A stretch of 64,000 bases of DNA from Prochlorococcus marinus str. AS9601 (GCF_000015645.1 NC_008816.1:1240001-1304000); one strand, 5' to 3'; positions 19,387-29,637 are shown, counted from the stretch's first letter. Notes: a model not told the origin generated them from the letters alone. Translations and numbers: made by a program.

Positions 19387-19829
19387 CTTTGTTTATCCAA
19401 TTCTCCCTCATAAATCAATTCAAAAGGATTATCCCCTACATTTAGAGCAGCTTTAACATTATCTTCAAATTTTTGTTGAACTAAATTTACTTCTGACATT
19501 GGTATGCTTTTCCATAACTTCTTACTTTTCCAATTTACTAATATTAAAGCTTCTTCTTTTTCCTTATCCCAAAATAACTGTCTACCCAAAAAACCATCTT
19601 GAGAAGATAACCATGGCTCCCATATTTCTTTCTCCGCATTTAGCCAAGCTCCTTTTGCATCAGCAGGTACTTTAAGTCTTAATTCCTCTATGACCATTTC
19701 ACTTTGAAAATTATCCATTGTAAGAGCTTTTAAATTGGGAAATTCAGATTGAAAAATTAAAACTACTGAACAAATTAATAATAAACAAAATCTTTGAAAA
19801 TTTTTTTTCAAATTTAAATTAAAACTCAT
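19383..19829 (-). CDS. TIGR03792-like cyanobacterial protein
   Basis: The product, about 148 residues from the ATG at 19829 (a TTG at 19838 would add three), has a hydrophobic N-terminal segment (about residues 13-28) that is a signal peptide or anchor. A small ABM-like domain with [20 protein letters not shown] and [11 protein letters not shown] follows. This matches TIGR03792 by recall, a cyanobacterial family without known function related to monooxygenase-like dimers. The ATG sits inside the end of the trmD-ispF frame, and the stop overlaps larB, so the set is translationally coupled. Confidence 0.7.
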   Translation of the reverse strand: MSFNLNLKKNFQRFCLLLICSVVLIFQSEFPNLKALTMDNFQSEMVIEELRLKVPADAKGAWLNAEKEIWEPWLSSQDGFLGRQLFWDKEKEEALILVNWKSKKLWKSIPMSEVNLVQQKFEDNVKAALNVGDNPFELIYEGELDKQR

Positions 19830-21045
19830 TTTTCTCAAGAAGAACTACTGAATGGCAACTTATACCCTCTTCTCTACCTTCTGGACCCAATTTTTCATTA
19901 GTGGTTGCTTTAATGCCAATTAAATTTTCATCAATATTTAAAATTTCAGAAATGTTTTTTTTCATTAGTTTTACATGTGGCATGATTTTTGGCCTTTCAG
20001 CAACTAGAACACTATCAATATTATTTATTTCCCAACCATCTTGTCTTATCAAGTCAATTACTTTTGACAACAAAAACAAGCTATCAGCATTTTTCCATTT
20101 TTCATCAGATGGGGGGAAATACTTTCCTATGTCGCCCAACGAAAGCGCTCCTAATAATGCATCCATTATTGAGTGACTTAAAACATCAGCATCACTATGA
20201 CCATCCAATCCTAAATTTTCAGGATGATTCAATTTTACACCTCCAATAATTAAATCTCTATCCTCTACTAGTCTGTGAATATCGTATCCATTACCTATTC
20301 TAAATTTCATGAATTGATTATTTTCTTTTATTATTCTCTTACTTTGTGGGGATTTTTTGTAGTTTTCATTTGAAATTAAGTCACTTCTTCTCTCCAATGT
20401 TCTTTCGAAACTTTTTTTTCTTCTCCACGATTTAATCTCTTCATGATTACCGCTCACTAAAATATCTGGCACTTTCATATCTTTAAAAGTTAAAGGCCTT
20501 GTGTATTGAGGATATTCTAATAAAGGAGAATTATGACTCTCATCGATTAAGGAGTCTGGATCACCAAGAGTCCCTGGTAATAACCTAGTCAAACCATTAA
20601 TTATTGATATAGCGGGTATTTCTCCTCCAGAAAGGACATAATCTCCTAACGATATCTCTTCATCAGCTAAACATCTAATCCTTTCATCAAAACCTTCATA
20701 TTGACCACAAATAATTATTATTTGATCCAAAGTGGACCATCTCGCAAGATCCTTCTGCTTTAAAATTTTACCCTGAGGGGTCATCAACAAAGTTTTACTT
20801 TTAGATGATTTTCTAATTGATTCATATGCCTTATAAATAGGTTCAGGTTTTAATACCATACCTGCTCCTCCTCCATAAGGCTTATCGTCTACTTGTCTGT
20901 AAGAACCTTCTCCATATTCTCTTAAATCATGTAAATTTACATCGATTAACTTCTTATCTAGAGCTCTTGTTATGACCCCTAAATTATTTATTAATTCAAA
21001 AGCTTTAGGGAACAATGTAATTACATCAAAATTAAAACCACTCAT
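19819..21045 (-). CDS. trmD-ispF: TrmD-IspF continuous reading frame
   Basis: One 408-codon frame spans two enzymes. Residues 1-245 are TrmD, the SPOUT tRNA m1G37 methyltransferase, with the knot motifs [21 protein letters not shown] and [14 protein letters not shown]. Residues 246-408 are IspF, the MECDP synthase of the isoprenoid pathway, with [24 protein letters not shown] and the KATTNEKLG end. No stop separates them: the codons read straight through a linker to Met246 at 20310, where a normal IspF would begin. Either a fusion is made, or IspF is also started at 20310. The gene follows era with no gap (stop TAG then ATG). Confidence 0.92.
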   Translation of the reverse strand: MSGFNFDVITLFPKAFELINNLGVITRALDKKLIDVNLHDLREYGEGSYRQVDDKPYGGGAGMVLKPEPIYKAYESIRKSSKSKTLLMTPQGKILKQKDLARWSTLDQIIIICGQYEGFDERIRCLADEEISLGDYVLSGGEIPAISIINGLTRLLPGTLGDPDSLIDESHNSPLLEYPQYTRPLTFKDMKVPDILVSGNHEEIKSWRRKKSFERTLERRSDLISNENYKKSPQSKRIIKENNQFMKFRIGNGYDIHRLVEDRDLIIGGVKLNHPENLGLDGHSDADVLSHSIMDALLGALSLGDIGKYFPPSDEKWKNADSLFLLSKVIDLIRQDGWEINNIDSVLVAERPKIMPHVKLMKKNISEILNIDENLIGIKATTNEKLGPEGREEGISCHSVVLLEKNEF

Positions 21046-21957
21046 CTAGAATTCTTCCTCATAACCAAACTCAATTAACCTTGATTCTTTTTTTCTCCAA
21101 TTAGGAACAACTTTCACAAACAACTCTAGGTGAACTGGACCATCAATTAATTTTGACATATTTGATCTTGCTGACTGACCAATCATTTTTAACATTGAAC
21201 CTTTCTTTCCGATAAGAATGCCTTTTTGAGTGGACCTTTCAACAATAATAGTAGCCAAAATGGCTGTAAAAACTTTGCCATTTTTTCTTTTCATTTCCTC
21301 TCTCTTTTCTATCTTTACTGCGACACTATGAGGTACTTCTTCTCTTGTATTTTTTAATACCTGTTCTCTTACTAAATCAGATAATAAGTTATCTAACGGT
21401 TGGTCGCAAATCGTCTCTTCGCCATAAAGTTTTGGTCCTTCAGGAAGAAAATTAAGAGCCATATCTATTAGTTCAGAACATCCTTCTCCTTGAGAAGCAC
21501 TTACAACTTGAAAGTTTCTATAAATTCCAAAAAATCTTCTATATTGATCTAATCGTAAATTCCTAAATTCTTTATTAACCAAATCCCACTTATTTAATGC
21601 AACAATAAACTCAGTTTTATTTGCGATTAAAAAGTTCAAAATATATTCATCACCTCTTCCAGGTTCTTCACTTGAATCAATTACAAAAATTACCATATCA
21701 ACTCCATTAATTGCCGATTTTGCGTTTTTTACTAATATCTCTCCAAGTCGATGATGAGGTTTATGCACACCAGGAGTATCGACAAAAATTATTTGCCCAT
21801 CTTTTGTAGTAAGTATTCCTTTTAATTTATTTCTTGTAGTTTGCGCTATTGGAGAAGTAATTGTTATTTTTTCGCCAATCAATTTATTTATTAAAGTAGA
21901 TTTACCCACATTTGGCCTTCCTAGTAAAGTTACAAACCCAGATCTATAATTGGTCAA
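21046..21957 (-). CDS. era: GTPase Era
   Basis: Era is a ribosome-associated GTPase needed for 16S rRNA processing. The G1 motif GRPNVGKST is at 13-21, DTPGVHKPHHR supplies G3, NKWD is G4, and the C-terminal KH domain has ILIGKKGSMLKMIG. At 303 residues it is normal. The start is a TTG (21957); an in-frame TAA lies two codons further upstream, and the G1 loop sits too close to the N-terminus for a later start. It abuts trmD and is divergent from the next gene by 38 nt. Confidence 0.95.
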   Translation of the reverse strand: MTNYRSGFVTLLGRPNVGKSTLINKLIGEKITITSPIAQTTRNKLKGILTTKDGQIIFVDTPGVHKPHHRLGEILVKNAKSAINGVDMVIFVIDSSEEPGRGDEYILNFLIANKTEFIVALNKWDLVNKEFRNLRLDQYRRFFGIYRNFQVVSASQGEGCSELIDMALNFLPEGPKLYGEETICDQPLDNLLSDLVREQVLKNTREEVPHSVAVKIEKREEMKRKNGKVFTAILATIIVERSTQKGILIGKKGSMLKMIGQSARSNMSKLIDGPVHLELFVKVVPNWRKKESRLIEFGYEEEF

Positions 21958-21995
21958 AGACTTTTAATGCATCAATAATAAAATTCTGATCAAAA

Positions 21996-22523
21996 ATGAA
22001 AAAAAAAACCATAAATTTAAAAGAAGCTTCGTTCACGCAAGCAATAAACATATCCGCACAATGGTGCAAAGAGTGGGGTGAAGATTTACTCAGCGAAGAG
22101 GTTTTAGCAGATAGAATCGCGGAACTAACTAAAACAAGAAATGGACTCAGAGGATTTTTTGCATACGCTTTATCTGATAAAGATTGTTTTTTATTAGATA
22201 AACTTCCTTTTTCACTAATTTACAAACTGAACGAAGGTGGTGATGCTGTAACAGACATAGTAGTAAAAAATTTAATAATGAGTTCTGCTCAAATTATTAT
22301 TCATCGAAGAGATAATAATCATGAATATGAGATAACATCAGAAAACATTTCAGATAGATGTAAGGCTATTTTAAGACTGTTAGAATCTAAGTCAGTTGCA
22401 AAGTCTGTCAATCAAGTCCTTAGAGACTTAGATGATATGGGCAATAGTTTTGATAAATCAGTAAAGTATGATAAAGAGCAAAAGGAATTTATAAAAAAAC
22501 AAATTCTTGATATCGCCCAATAA
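21996..22523 (+). CDS. Conserved-type protein of unknown function
   Basis: The 175-residue product is soluble, with no signal peptide. Notable stretches are SAQWCKEWGEDLLSEEVLADR (about 21-41), RNGLRGFFAYALSD and a long helical C-terminus (VNQVLRDLDDMGNS). It begins 38 nt from the divergent era gene and ends at a bidirectional hairpin. I recognise no family; its neat layout next to era makes me fairly sure it is a real gene. Confidence 0.75.
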   Translation: MKKKTINLKEASFTQAINISAQWCKEWGEDLLSEEVLADRIAELTKTRNGLRGFFAYALSDKDCFLLDKLPFSLIYKLNEGGDAVTDIVVKNLIMSSAQIIIHRRDNNHEYEITSENISDRCKAILRLLESKSVAKSVNQVLRDLDDMGNSFDKSVKYDKEQKEFIKKQILDIAQ

Positions 22524-22551
22524 AAAAGCGTAGAAACAAATCTACGCTTTT
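22524..22551. terminator. Bidirectional intrinsic terminator
   Basis: A perfect 11-bp inverted repeat, AAAAGCGTAGA (22524-22534) and TCTACGCTTTT (22541-22551), with a 6-nt loop, carries an A-run on one side and a T-run on the other. It lies between two convergent genes, at the end of the 175-residue gene and before the stop of the Bax-inhibitor-like gene, so it can end transcription from both sides. Confidence 0.85.
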
Positions 22552-22575
22552 AGTTTAGTTATTTACGTAATGTGT

Positions 22576-23313
22576 TTAGTCTCTTCTTCCGCCTCCTTGA
22601 AGTGCAATCATTAATCTCAATATAAAAACAAAAAGATTTATATAAGTTAGATACATACCTAAAGCCCCTGCAAGGTATTGATCATCATTATATCTTCTTG
22701 GCATTGTATAGAAATCGACAAATGACATTGCGACGAATAAGACAGTTCCAAATCCTGCAATTATCAATTCGAGTCCTGAGCCTCCAAAAACGCCTGGAGC
22801 AAAAAATCCTCCAATTAATTGGACAAACATTGCTATAAGCAGTCCTATCAACCCAAGACCAACTACCCCACTTAGTGCTTGACCAACACTATCACTCATT
22901 CTCTGGCCAGTATAAGAGGCAATAACAAAAGTTATACCAGTGGCTAAGGCAGCTGTTCCAACCGAACCAATACCAATAGTTCCTATTGCTAAAGCAACTA
23001 TTCCACTTAAGGTGAATCCAGTTAACAAACTAAATCCTGTCAACAAGGGTAGGGCCTTCGCATTATTTGCATTATTTGCAGCACTTGTGGCTATAAAAAA
23101 CAAAATCAATTCTGCAATTAATGCAACTATTGAAAGAGGCTGGAAAAGCCCAGGATTTGTTGCTATGAGTGAGACACCTGCTAAAACTCCTAAAGAAGTT
23201 AGAACCATACCTCCACCAACGTAAGGTAAAGCTTTTTGAACAACATTAGGTCCAACAATTGAACTAGTTTGTGCTTCACGAATAGCTTGATTGAAATTAC
23301 TACTTGCTGGCAT
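22576..23313 (-). CDS. Bax inhibitor-1/YccA family membrane protein
   Basis: The 245-residue protein has seven probable membrane spans beginning near residue 28, with short loops, and a C-terminus with YLTYINLFVFILRLM, the hallmark of the BI-1/YccA family. Family members modulate calcium leak or, in E. coli YccA, interact with FtsH. The final residues GGGRRD are basic. It is convergent with the preceding gene and shares the hairpin terminator. The call rests on layout and C-terminal motif. Confidence 0.85.
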   Translation of the reverse strand: MPASSNFNQAIREAQTSSIVGPNVVQKALPYVGGGMVLTSLGVLAGVSLIATNPGLFQPLSIVALIAELILFFIATSAANNANNAKALPLLTGFSLLTGFTLSGIVALAIGTIGIGSVGTAALATGITFVIASYTGQRMSDSVGQALSGVVGLGLIGLLIAMFVQLIGGFFAPGVFGGSGLELIIAGFGTVLFVAMSFVDFYTMPRRYNDDQYLAGALGMYLTYINLFVFILRLMIALQGGGRRD

Positions 23314-23386
23314 TTTCTTTTTTAAATATGGTTTTATTCTACTCGATTTTTAAAATTTCAGGGTACGGATCTCCAGAGTTATGAAG

Positions 23387-24343
23387 TTATTGATAAGCCT
23401 CAATAATTTTCTGAACTAAAGGATGACGAACCACATCTTCAACAGTTAAATAACAAAATTTTATATCTTGAGTTTTTGAGAAAATTCTCGATGCTTCGAT
23501 GAGGCCGCTTTCCTGATCTTTTTTTAAATCAATTTGTGTAATATCTCCATTTACAACCATTTTGGATCTCTCTCCTAATCTGGTCAAAAACATTCTCATT
23601 TGAGAGCAAGTAGTATTTTGCGCTTCATCTAGGATAACTATGGAGTTATCTAAGGTTCTGCCTCTCATAAATGCCAAAGGAGCAACTTCAATAATTCCCT
23701 TATCAATTAACGAATTTGTTCTGTCAATCCCGAAAATACTATGTAAAGAATCAAATAAGGGTCTTAAATATGGATCTACTTTTTGTTGCAAATCACCAGG
23801 TAGGAATCCCAAACTTTCACCAGCTTCTACAGCTGGTCTGGTTAAAATAATTTTTTCAATTTTTTTCTCGTTTAATAGTCTTGCCGCGCAAACAGTTGCT
23901 AAAAATGTCTTACCAGTTCCAGCTGGACCGATCGCAAAGGTAAGATCAAAGCTTTCAATTGATTCAACATATTCTTTTTGTCTTATAGTTCTTGGTCTTA
24001 AATATCTTCCTTCTTTGGAACGCGCAAGAATTTTTTTTCCTAGTTCAGCATGTGAAGACGATTCGCCCATATTTAAAGAACTTAAAGCCGCTTTAAGATC
24101 TACCTCTGGGACTTCTAACCCTTGTTCCCAAATTGGTCTTGTTAGTTCTACTAATGCTGAGGCTCTCTCAATTTTAGATATGACACCGTTCATCTCAAGT
24201 TGTAAGCCCCTTATAGTTAAAGAAACTCCTGTAAGAGACTCAAATTTTTTTAAGAAAGAATTACCAGGTCCAGATAATGCTGTAGCAGCATCAGAGCTTG
24301 GCAGATCTATTGTGAAGTGACCAGTTTTGGAAACTTCTTTCAT
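23387..24343 (-). CDS. phoH: PhoH-like ATPase
   Basis: The P-loop GPAGTGKTFLA (about residues 138-148), Walker B IVILDEAQN (about 217) and the GERSKMVVNGDITQIDL segment define the PhoH family of RNA-linked ATPases, often coupled to phosphate stress or RNA processing. The length of 318 residues is normal for PhoH proteins without a PIN domain. The N-terminal 110 residues include a KH-like part. It lies 36 nt downstream of rpsP in the same direction. Confidence 0.92.
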   Translation of the reverse strand: MKEVSKTGHFTIDLPSSDAATALSGPGNSFLKKFESLTGVSLTIRGLQLEMNGVISKIERASALVELTRPIWEQGLEVPEVDLKAALSSLNMGESSSHAELGKKILARSKEGRYLRPRTIRQKEYVESIESFDLTFAIGPAGTGKTFLATVCAARLLNEKKIEKIILTRPAVEAGESLGFLPGDLQQKVDPYLRPLFDSLHSIFGIDRTNSLIDKGIIEVAPLAFMRGRTLDNSIVILDEAQNTTCSQMRMFLTRLGERSKMVVNGDITQIDLKKDQESGLIEASRIFSKTQDIKFCYLTVEDVVRHPLVQKIIEAYQ

Positions 24344-24379
24344 CTAGTTATTGAATAAGAATAAAAATTTAACAACTCA

Positions 24380-24745
24380 CTAGCTTTCAGCTTCATTACC
24401 CTCGCTTTCAACTTTACTATTATCATTTTCTTCGTCTTTAGTTTTAGCCTTAGCTAATTTTTCCTTCTCTAACTTTGCTTTACCAATTGCGATCGAGGGT
24501 CTTTCTGTTTTTTCTAATAACCCTCCTTTTTCTAATAAAGTTCTTACAACATCAGTTGGCTGAGCACCCTGCGTAAGTCTTGTTCTTAAAGCTTCTGTGT
24601 CAAGTCTGGTTTCCTTTGTTCTTGGATTATAAAAACCTAGTTCTTGCAGGGGTCTACCATCTCTTCTGGAAGTACTGTTGCATGCAACAATTCTGAAACT
24701 TGCCTCTTTTTTCTTTCCAAAGCGCTTAAGGCGCAATTTAATCAT
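24380..24745 (-). CDS. rpsP: Ribosomal protein S16
   Basis: S16 stabilises the 30S subunit. The N-terminus [20 protein letters not shown] is diagnostic. The core is followed by a lysine/glutamate-rich tail (about residues 85-121), longer than the 80-90 residues common in bacteria; such tails occur in cyanobacteria. It lies between ffh and phoH on the minus strand, an arrangement consistent with a translation operon. Confidence 0.97.
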   Translation of the reverse strand: MIKLRLKRFGKKKEASFRIVACNSTSRRDGRPLQELGFYNPRTKETRLDTEALRTRLTQGAQPTDVVRTLLEKGGLLEKTERPSIAIGKAKLEKEKLAKAKTKDEENDNSKVESEGNEAES

Positions 24746-24799
24746 CTTAAATTAATGCGTTTTAAATAATAATATCATTTAAAGGTAAAAATATAGAAA

Positions 24800-26296
24800 C
24801 TATAAATCAGCAAAACCTTTTTTCTTTTTATTATTTTTTTGTTTTTTCATTTGCCTATTACCACTCATACCTCCCATTCCTGGCATACCTCCCATTCCTG
24901 GCATTCCTCCCATTCCTGGCATTCCTCCCATTCCTGGCATTCCTCCCATTCCTGGCATACCTCCCATTCCTGGCATTCCTCCCATTCCTGGCATCCCTCC
25001 GTTAGACATTTGTTTCATAAAACCTCTCATTCTTTGAAAATCGGCTAAAACTTTATCTACATCTTTTGCTTCATAACCGCTACCTTGAGCGATTCTTTGT
25101 CTTCTTGAGGGGTGAGCGGCAAGAACTTCGGGTTTTTGTTTCTCCTCAAGAGTCATTGACGAGATCATAGATTCTATTTTCTTAAGTTGATCTTCTCCAT
25201 CTTTTATCATCCCATCATCTATTTTATTCATTCCAGGAATCAATTTAATCAATCCACCAAGTGAACCCATTCTTTTAATTAATCTCATTTGCTTTACAAA
25301 ATCATTAAAATCAAAAGTCGCTTCTTGAAGTTTCTTTTGCATCGCTTCTGCATCAGCAAGTTCAACTTCTTTTTGTGCTTTTTCAACAAGTGTCAATACA
25401 TCGCCCATGCCTAAAATTCTGCTGGCCATTCTCTCTGGATGAAATGGTTGCAATGCCTCTATTTTTTCACCTACACCTATAAATTTGATTGGTTTACCAC
25501 TTATTTTTCTTATCGATAAAGCAGCTCCACCTCTTGAGTCGCCATCCAACTTAGTTAATATCGCCCCTGTGATTCCTACTTTTTCATGAAATGATTTTGT
25601 TAAGTCTGCAGCTTCTTGCCCAATCATTGAATCAACTACAAGCAAAATCTCATCAGGATTAGAAACTTCTTTTATTCGAACCATTTCACTCATCATGGAA
25701 TCATCAATTTGCAGTCTTCCTGCGGTATCAATAATTATCGAATTAAAATCATTTTCATTAGCAAAATTCAATGCTTCCTTTGCTATTTCTTCTGGTTTGC
25801 TATTTTTTTCTTTAGCTGAAAAAACTTCCAATTCATATTGACTTCCCAATGTTTTAAGCTGCTCTACAGCTGCTGGTCGATAAATATCTGCAGCCACCAA
25901 AAGAACTTTTTTATCTTTTTCCTTTAAATAAAGTCCTAATTTTCCTGTTGCAGTTGTTTTACCAGCTCCCTGAAGTCCAGCCATCAAAATGACTGTAGGA
26001 CTTTTTTCATTTTCGTTTAATGGAGAATTTTCATTCCCCATAATGTTAATCAACTCTTTATTTACAACTTCAATAAATTTTTGACCTGGGTTTACACCCC
26101 TAACTACTTCTTCCCCAATAGCTTTATCTTTGACATCTGAAATAAACTCTTTTACTACAGACAAACTAACATCTGCATCAAGGAGTGCTCTTTTTACCTC
26201 CTTCAAGGCATCGTTTATATTATTTTCACTAATTTTTGCTTCGCCTCTTAAACCCTTTACTGCGTCTTCAAAGCGTGACGAGAGTTCATCAAACAT
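24800..26296 (-). CDS. ffh: Signal recognition particle protein Ffh
   Basis: Ffh binds the SRP RNA and signal sequences and delivers nascent membrane proteins to FtsY. The NG domain has GLQGAGKTTATGKLG (about 105-119), DTAGR and TKLDGD. The M domain follows from about residue 320. Near the C-terminus (about 432-480) a six-residue unit GGMPGM is repeated about eight times, a methionine/glycine-rich expansion. The last residues are lysine-rich. The matching RNA is at 52.9 kb. Confidence 0.96.
   Translation of the reverse strand: MFDELSSRFEDAVKGLRGEAKISENNINDALKEVKRALLDADVSLSVVKEFISDVKDKAIGEEVVRGVNPGQKFIEVVNKELINIMGNENSPLNENEKSPTVILMAGLQGAGKTTATGKLGLYLKEKDKKVLLVAADIYRPAAVEQLKTLGSQYELEVFSAKEKNSKPEEIAKEALNFANENDFNSIIIDTAGRLQIDDSMMSEMVRIKEVSNPDEILLVVDSMIGQEAADLTKSFHEKVGITGAILTKLDGDSRGGAALSIRKISGKPIKFIGVGEKIEALQPFHPERMASRILGMGDVLTLVEKAQKEVELADAEAMQKKLQEATFDFNDFVKQMRLIKRMGSLGGLIKLIPGMNKIDDGMIKDGEDQLKKIESMISSMTLEEKQKPEVLAAHPSRRQRIAQGSGYEAKDVDKVLADFQRMRGFMKQMSNGGMPGMGGMPGMGGMPGMGGMPGMGGMPGMGGMPGMGGMPGMGGMSGNRQMKKQKNNKKKKGFADL
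24865..25002. repeat. 18-bp minisatellite inside ffh
   Basis: Tandem copies of an 18-bp unit, on the plus strand CCTCCCATTCCTGGCATT with A/C variants at the last bases, fill this stretch. In the Ffh frame each copy encodes GGMPGM or a permutation. Copy number is near eight. The units are almost identical at the DNA level, so copy number probably changes by slippage. Confidence 0.9.
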
Positions 26297-26343
26297 TATT
26301 AAAAAGTAATTTTAATTATTATAGATGATCTTGAAGTTTGTAA

Positions 26344-28449
26344 TTACAAGCCGCTCACGAAATCAACCAATTTCCACGATTTATTTGAAAAGCCCAAAAT
26401 ATATTTAACTTTAAGGGGATTTAAAGATGTTTCATTAATAAATTCTCCCGAATTCTTTACTAACCTCTCTAAATAATTCAATTCTACTAAAACAACTATC
26501 CTAGATGAAGTTTGCGATTCCAAATCAATTTTAAGTATTTGGGAATTAATCTCCTTATAAATTCCTTTCTTGATATCGTTCTGTCTTTCTTCGATTGTTC
26601 GATCAATTAGACCTTTACTAACAATCTTAGAAAGATTAATTTCACCCTTTCCCTCTAAGTAATTACTTTTATTAAGAAGCCATCTATTAATTAAATTCTT
26701 TATATCTTCCAAAGTAGGTGAAGCAGTATTAAGTTCTTTGAATTCATAAGAAATAATTGAAGTAGATTTCTCAGAAATAGAATTCAATTTATTTGAAGGA
26801 TTTTTTTTTATTTCTTGAATAATATCTATCTCACTAATCTTTTGATTTTTATCTTTTGCAATTAATGGTTTTTCAGCAATAGATTCGTCCTGAATTGATT
26901 TTTTAAAATTATTTCTTAAAAATCCAATACCAATACCAAATGCAAATAAGATCAAAAATGCATAGATATAAATTAAATACGGAGACCGATTAATTATCTC
27001 TTTATCCTTTAAGAATTCCCCAAAACTAAACTTAAATTCAGCAATTTTTTCAATTAAAAAATTATAAAACTCAATTGGTTTTTTCTTAAAGTATTCCTCA
27101 TTGAATTCTGTTTTTTTGGTCTCAACCTTCTCATAGCCTTGTTTTATGCCACCAGGCCAAGGTAATCTTCTTTCATCAATATTCCCCAATACATTATCAA
27201 AATCTTCAGTCGTTTTTGTGGAGGATTCCTTCTCAGTTTGTTGGTTTTGAAGATTTGATCTAATTGCAATTTTTTTTGTTTTCTTTTCTAATTTTTCAAT
27301 AAATTCTTGAATTTCCCTATCTTCAAACCAAGAATCTAAATCCACCTCTTTTGAGTTAATGTCTCTATACCCAACTAAAACATCATTTTCTAACCAATTT
27401 TTACAGAAAATACATATAGCTTCTAACTTATTTCCAGGATAATTATTGAGCCAATCTCGTAAATTTTCATCAGAACTACTTGAAAACCTTGCAGAGGCTT
27501 GGTCAATGTCAGCTAAAAGTAAATCTAAACAACCAACTAGAGGCATTGAATCAAGACCTGATAAATTTAATTTTTTTAAAATTCTTCTCGCTTCAAATAA
27601 TTTTTCTGGCTTTCTTCTAGAGAAACCAATAGCTGTTAAAGATAGAAACGCTAAAAATCCTGCTTCTAATGATCCTCTTTTTTGTAATTCAAGAAACAAA
27701 TCAATCTGTTCTTGCACTGTCAAAAATGGCTTTATTTGTTGAAAAAAAGCTTCAAACTCTTGCTGATTTAAATAATCTTTATATTCAGATTTATTATTAC
27801 CTTCCAAACCACCTCTTTTGATTATTAAATTTTCCAACATACTTAAACCTTTTTTATGAGAGTCTTGATCATTTAGATCTCTACTAAGTAGATCTAGTAT
27901 TCTGTAAGGAAGCAAAGCAGCCAAATCTTCTTCAAGTTCTTTTCTTTTTTCTCCAAGCTTTCCCATTCTTTGTAGAAGTTTTATACCTTCATGTAAAAAG
28001 TCTGACGCGCTCGAATAGGATCTAAGCTGTTGTTCTTGTATTGCAGAATCTCTAGCTGTTAAAGCAGCCAATAATGTTAAATCAGCTTCTCTACTACTTC
28101 CTAAAGCTGGGGTTTGAGGGGGTTGCAATGCTTTTCTCGTTATTTTAAAAGCTTCTTTTGGTGAACCTGATTCCCAAAGAAGTATTAATCCTGCTACTTC
28201 TCTATTTGAGGAAAAATCCAATCCAGAATTCCCATTTAATAACAAATTTTCGTATTCTCTTCTGCTTTCTGGATCTGTAAGTAGATCGGCAGTGAGGCGA
28301 AGTAGCTCAGATCTTTGGGTTAAAACTTCATAAGTAAAACCTTCATCAGGTGTTTTATCTAACCGCAATTGAAACGCCCTTAATATTTCCTCAGAAGTTG
28401 CAGAGGGGCTTACGCCAATTAAACGAAAATGGTCTAAAGGAAGTTCCAA
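26344..28449 (-). CDS. zipN: Cell division protein ZipN/Ftn2 (ARC6 homologue)
   Basis: ZipN/Ftn2 anchors FtsZ to the membrane in cyanobacteria; ARC6 does so in chloroplasts. The 701-residue protein starts with a J-like domain (LDHFRLIGVSPSATSEEILR) lacking an HPD triad, as in ARC6. A long helical cytosolic region and one membrane span (about residues 488-510) follow. The C-terminal domain, ending in the pattern ILGFSNKSWKLVDFVSG, matches the ARC6-like IMS domain. The start is TTG 28449; a TAG lies four codons upstream. ftsZ and ftsQ are at 51-53 kb. Confidence 0.88.
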   Translation of the reverse strand: MELPLDHFRLIGVSPSATSEEILRAFQLRLDKTPDEGFTYEVLTQRSELLRLTADLLTDPESRREYENLLLNGNSGLDFSSNREVAGLILLWESGSPKEAFKITRKALQPPQTPALGSSREADLTLLAALTARDSAIQEQQLRSYSSASDFLHEGIKLLQRMGKLGEKRKELEEDLAALLPYRILDLLSRDLNDQDSHKKGLSMLENLIIKRGGLEGNNKSEYKDYLNQQEFEAFFQQIKPFLTVQEQIDLFLELQKRGSLEAGFLAFLSLTAIGFSRRKPEKLFEARRILKKLNLSGLDSMPLVGCLDLLLADIDQASARFSSSSDENLRDWLNNYPGNKLEAICIFCKNWLENDVLVGYRDINSKEVDLDSWFEDREIQEFIEKLEKKTKKIAIRSNLQNQQTEKESSTKTTEDFDNVLGNIDERRLPWPGGIKQGYEKVETKKTEFNEEYFKKKPIEFYNFLIEKIAEFKFSFGEFLKDKEIINRSPYLIYIYAFLILFAFGIGIGFLRNNFKKSIQDESIAEKPLIAKDKNQKISEIDIIQEIKKNPSNKLNSISEKSTSIISYEFKELNTASPTLEDIKNLINRWLLNKSNYLEGKGEINLSKIVSKGLIDRTIEERQNDIKKGIYKEINSQILKIDLESQTSSRIVVLVELNYLERLVKNSGEFINETSLNPLKVKYILGFSNKSWKLVDFVSGL

Positions 28450-28562
28450 ACAAATATCCTATTGAAAATTCTTAGACAAATTTTATCAAGTTAAAAAATT
28501 TTTTCACAAGGTCTTACAGAGTTATTAAAAAAAATCATGAAAATCGCCCATCACGGCTTAGA

Positions 28563-29636
28563 ATGTTAACAAATCAAAACTTCGTTAAGGTATTTTTCTT
28601 GGAAACACACGTAGAGAGAATCTCAAATCTTCAAGACATAAAAAAAGCCGAATTAGATCGAGAAACCGGATTATTCCTTTATGAAGACATGACGCTTGGT
28701 CGTAGATTTGAAGATAAGTGTGCAGAAATGTATTACAGGGGGAAAATGTTTGGTTTCGTTCATTTATATAACGGTCAAGAGGCTATAAGCACAGGAGTAA
28801 TTGGCGCCATGAAAAAGAAACATGATTGGTTTTGTAGTACCTATCGCGATCATGTTCATGCACTAAGTGCGGGTGTTCCCTCATTTGAAGTAATGAGTGA
28901 ACTTTTTGGTAAATCCACTGGTTGTAGCAAAGGCCGAGGTGGATCCATGCACTTATTTTCAAGAGAGCATCACCTACTAGGAGGATATGCATTTATTGGA
29001 GAGGGAATTCCTGTTGCCTTAGGGGCAGCCTTTTCAAGTAAATACAAAAAGGAAGTTGCTGGAAATAGTAATAGTGATGCTGTAACTGCAGCATTTTTTG
29101 GGGATGGGACTTGCAATAATGGGCAGTTTTTTGAATGTTTAAATATGGCCCAGTTATGGAAATTACCCATAATTTTTGTTGTTGAGAATAATAAATGGGC
29201 TATTGGTATGGCTCATGATAGAGCTACTAGTAATCCTGAAATCTGGAGAAAAGCGTCTGCTTTTGGCATGCACGGTGAGGAAGTTGATGGAATGGATGTA
29301 TTAGCAGTAAGAGGGGCAGCACAAAGAGCAATTGAGCGAGCTAGGGCAGGAGAAGGTCCCACACTTTTAGAATGTTTAACTTATAGATATAGAGGGCATT
29401 CTCTTGCAGATCCAGATGAATTAAGGTCTGAAAAAGAGAAGGAGTTTTGGGGAAAAAGAGACCCTATTAAGAAATTAGCTCAAGAAATTATTGACGGTAA
29501 ATTCGCTACGGAAGAAGAATTAAAAATTATTGAAAAGAAGATTGATGCTGAAATAGCGGAGTCAGTTAAAAATGCAATTGAAGCTCCTGAACCTCCTTCA
29601 GAAGAATTAACCAAATATATTTGGGCAGAAGATTAG
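28563..29636 (+). CDS. pdhA: Pyruvate dehydrogenase E1 alpha subunit
   Basis: PdhA with PdhB forms the thiamine-diphosphate E1 enzyme that decarboxylates pyruvate. The ThDP motif starts at [10 protein letters not shown] (about residue 180) and ends at VVENN about 30 residues on. The phosphate-loop region [15 protein letters not shown] lies near 280. The first ATG (28563) gives 357 residues; a TTG at 28599 would remove 12 residues ahead of the conserved HVERISNLQ. It converges with a sigma factor gene after 1 nt. lpdA, the E3 partner, is at 38-39 kb. Confidence 0.95.
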   Translation: MLTNQNFVKVFFLETHVERISNLQDIKKAELDRETGLFLYEDMTLGRRFEDKCAEMYYRGKMFGFVHLYNGQEAISTGVIGAMKKKHDWFCSTYRDHVHALSAGVPSFEVMSELFGKSTGCSKGRGGSMHLFSREHHLLGGYAFIGEGIPVALGAAFSSKYKKEVAGNSNSDAVTAAFFGDGTCNNGQFFECLNMAQLWKLPIIFVVENNKWAIGMAHDRATSNPEIWRKASAFGMHGEEVDGMDVLAVRGAAQRAIERARAGEGPTLLECLTYRYRGHSLADPDELRSEKEKEFWGKRDPIKKLAQEIIDGKFATEEELKIIEKKIDAEIAESVKNAIEAPEPPSEELTKYIWAED

Positions 29637-29637
29637 A

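Noticed and set aside
23640-24320. Long plus-strand frame of 226 codons
   Set aside because: It is antisense to phoH, which has clear Walker motifs; the frame is open by chance of base composition.
24839-25048. Plus-strand 69-codon frame with repeated HSSHSW-like units
   Set aside because: It is the antisense shadow of the ffh minisatellite; the repeat keeps all frames open.
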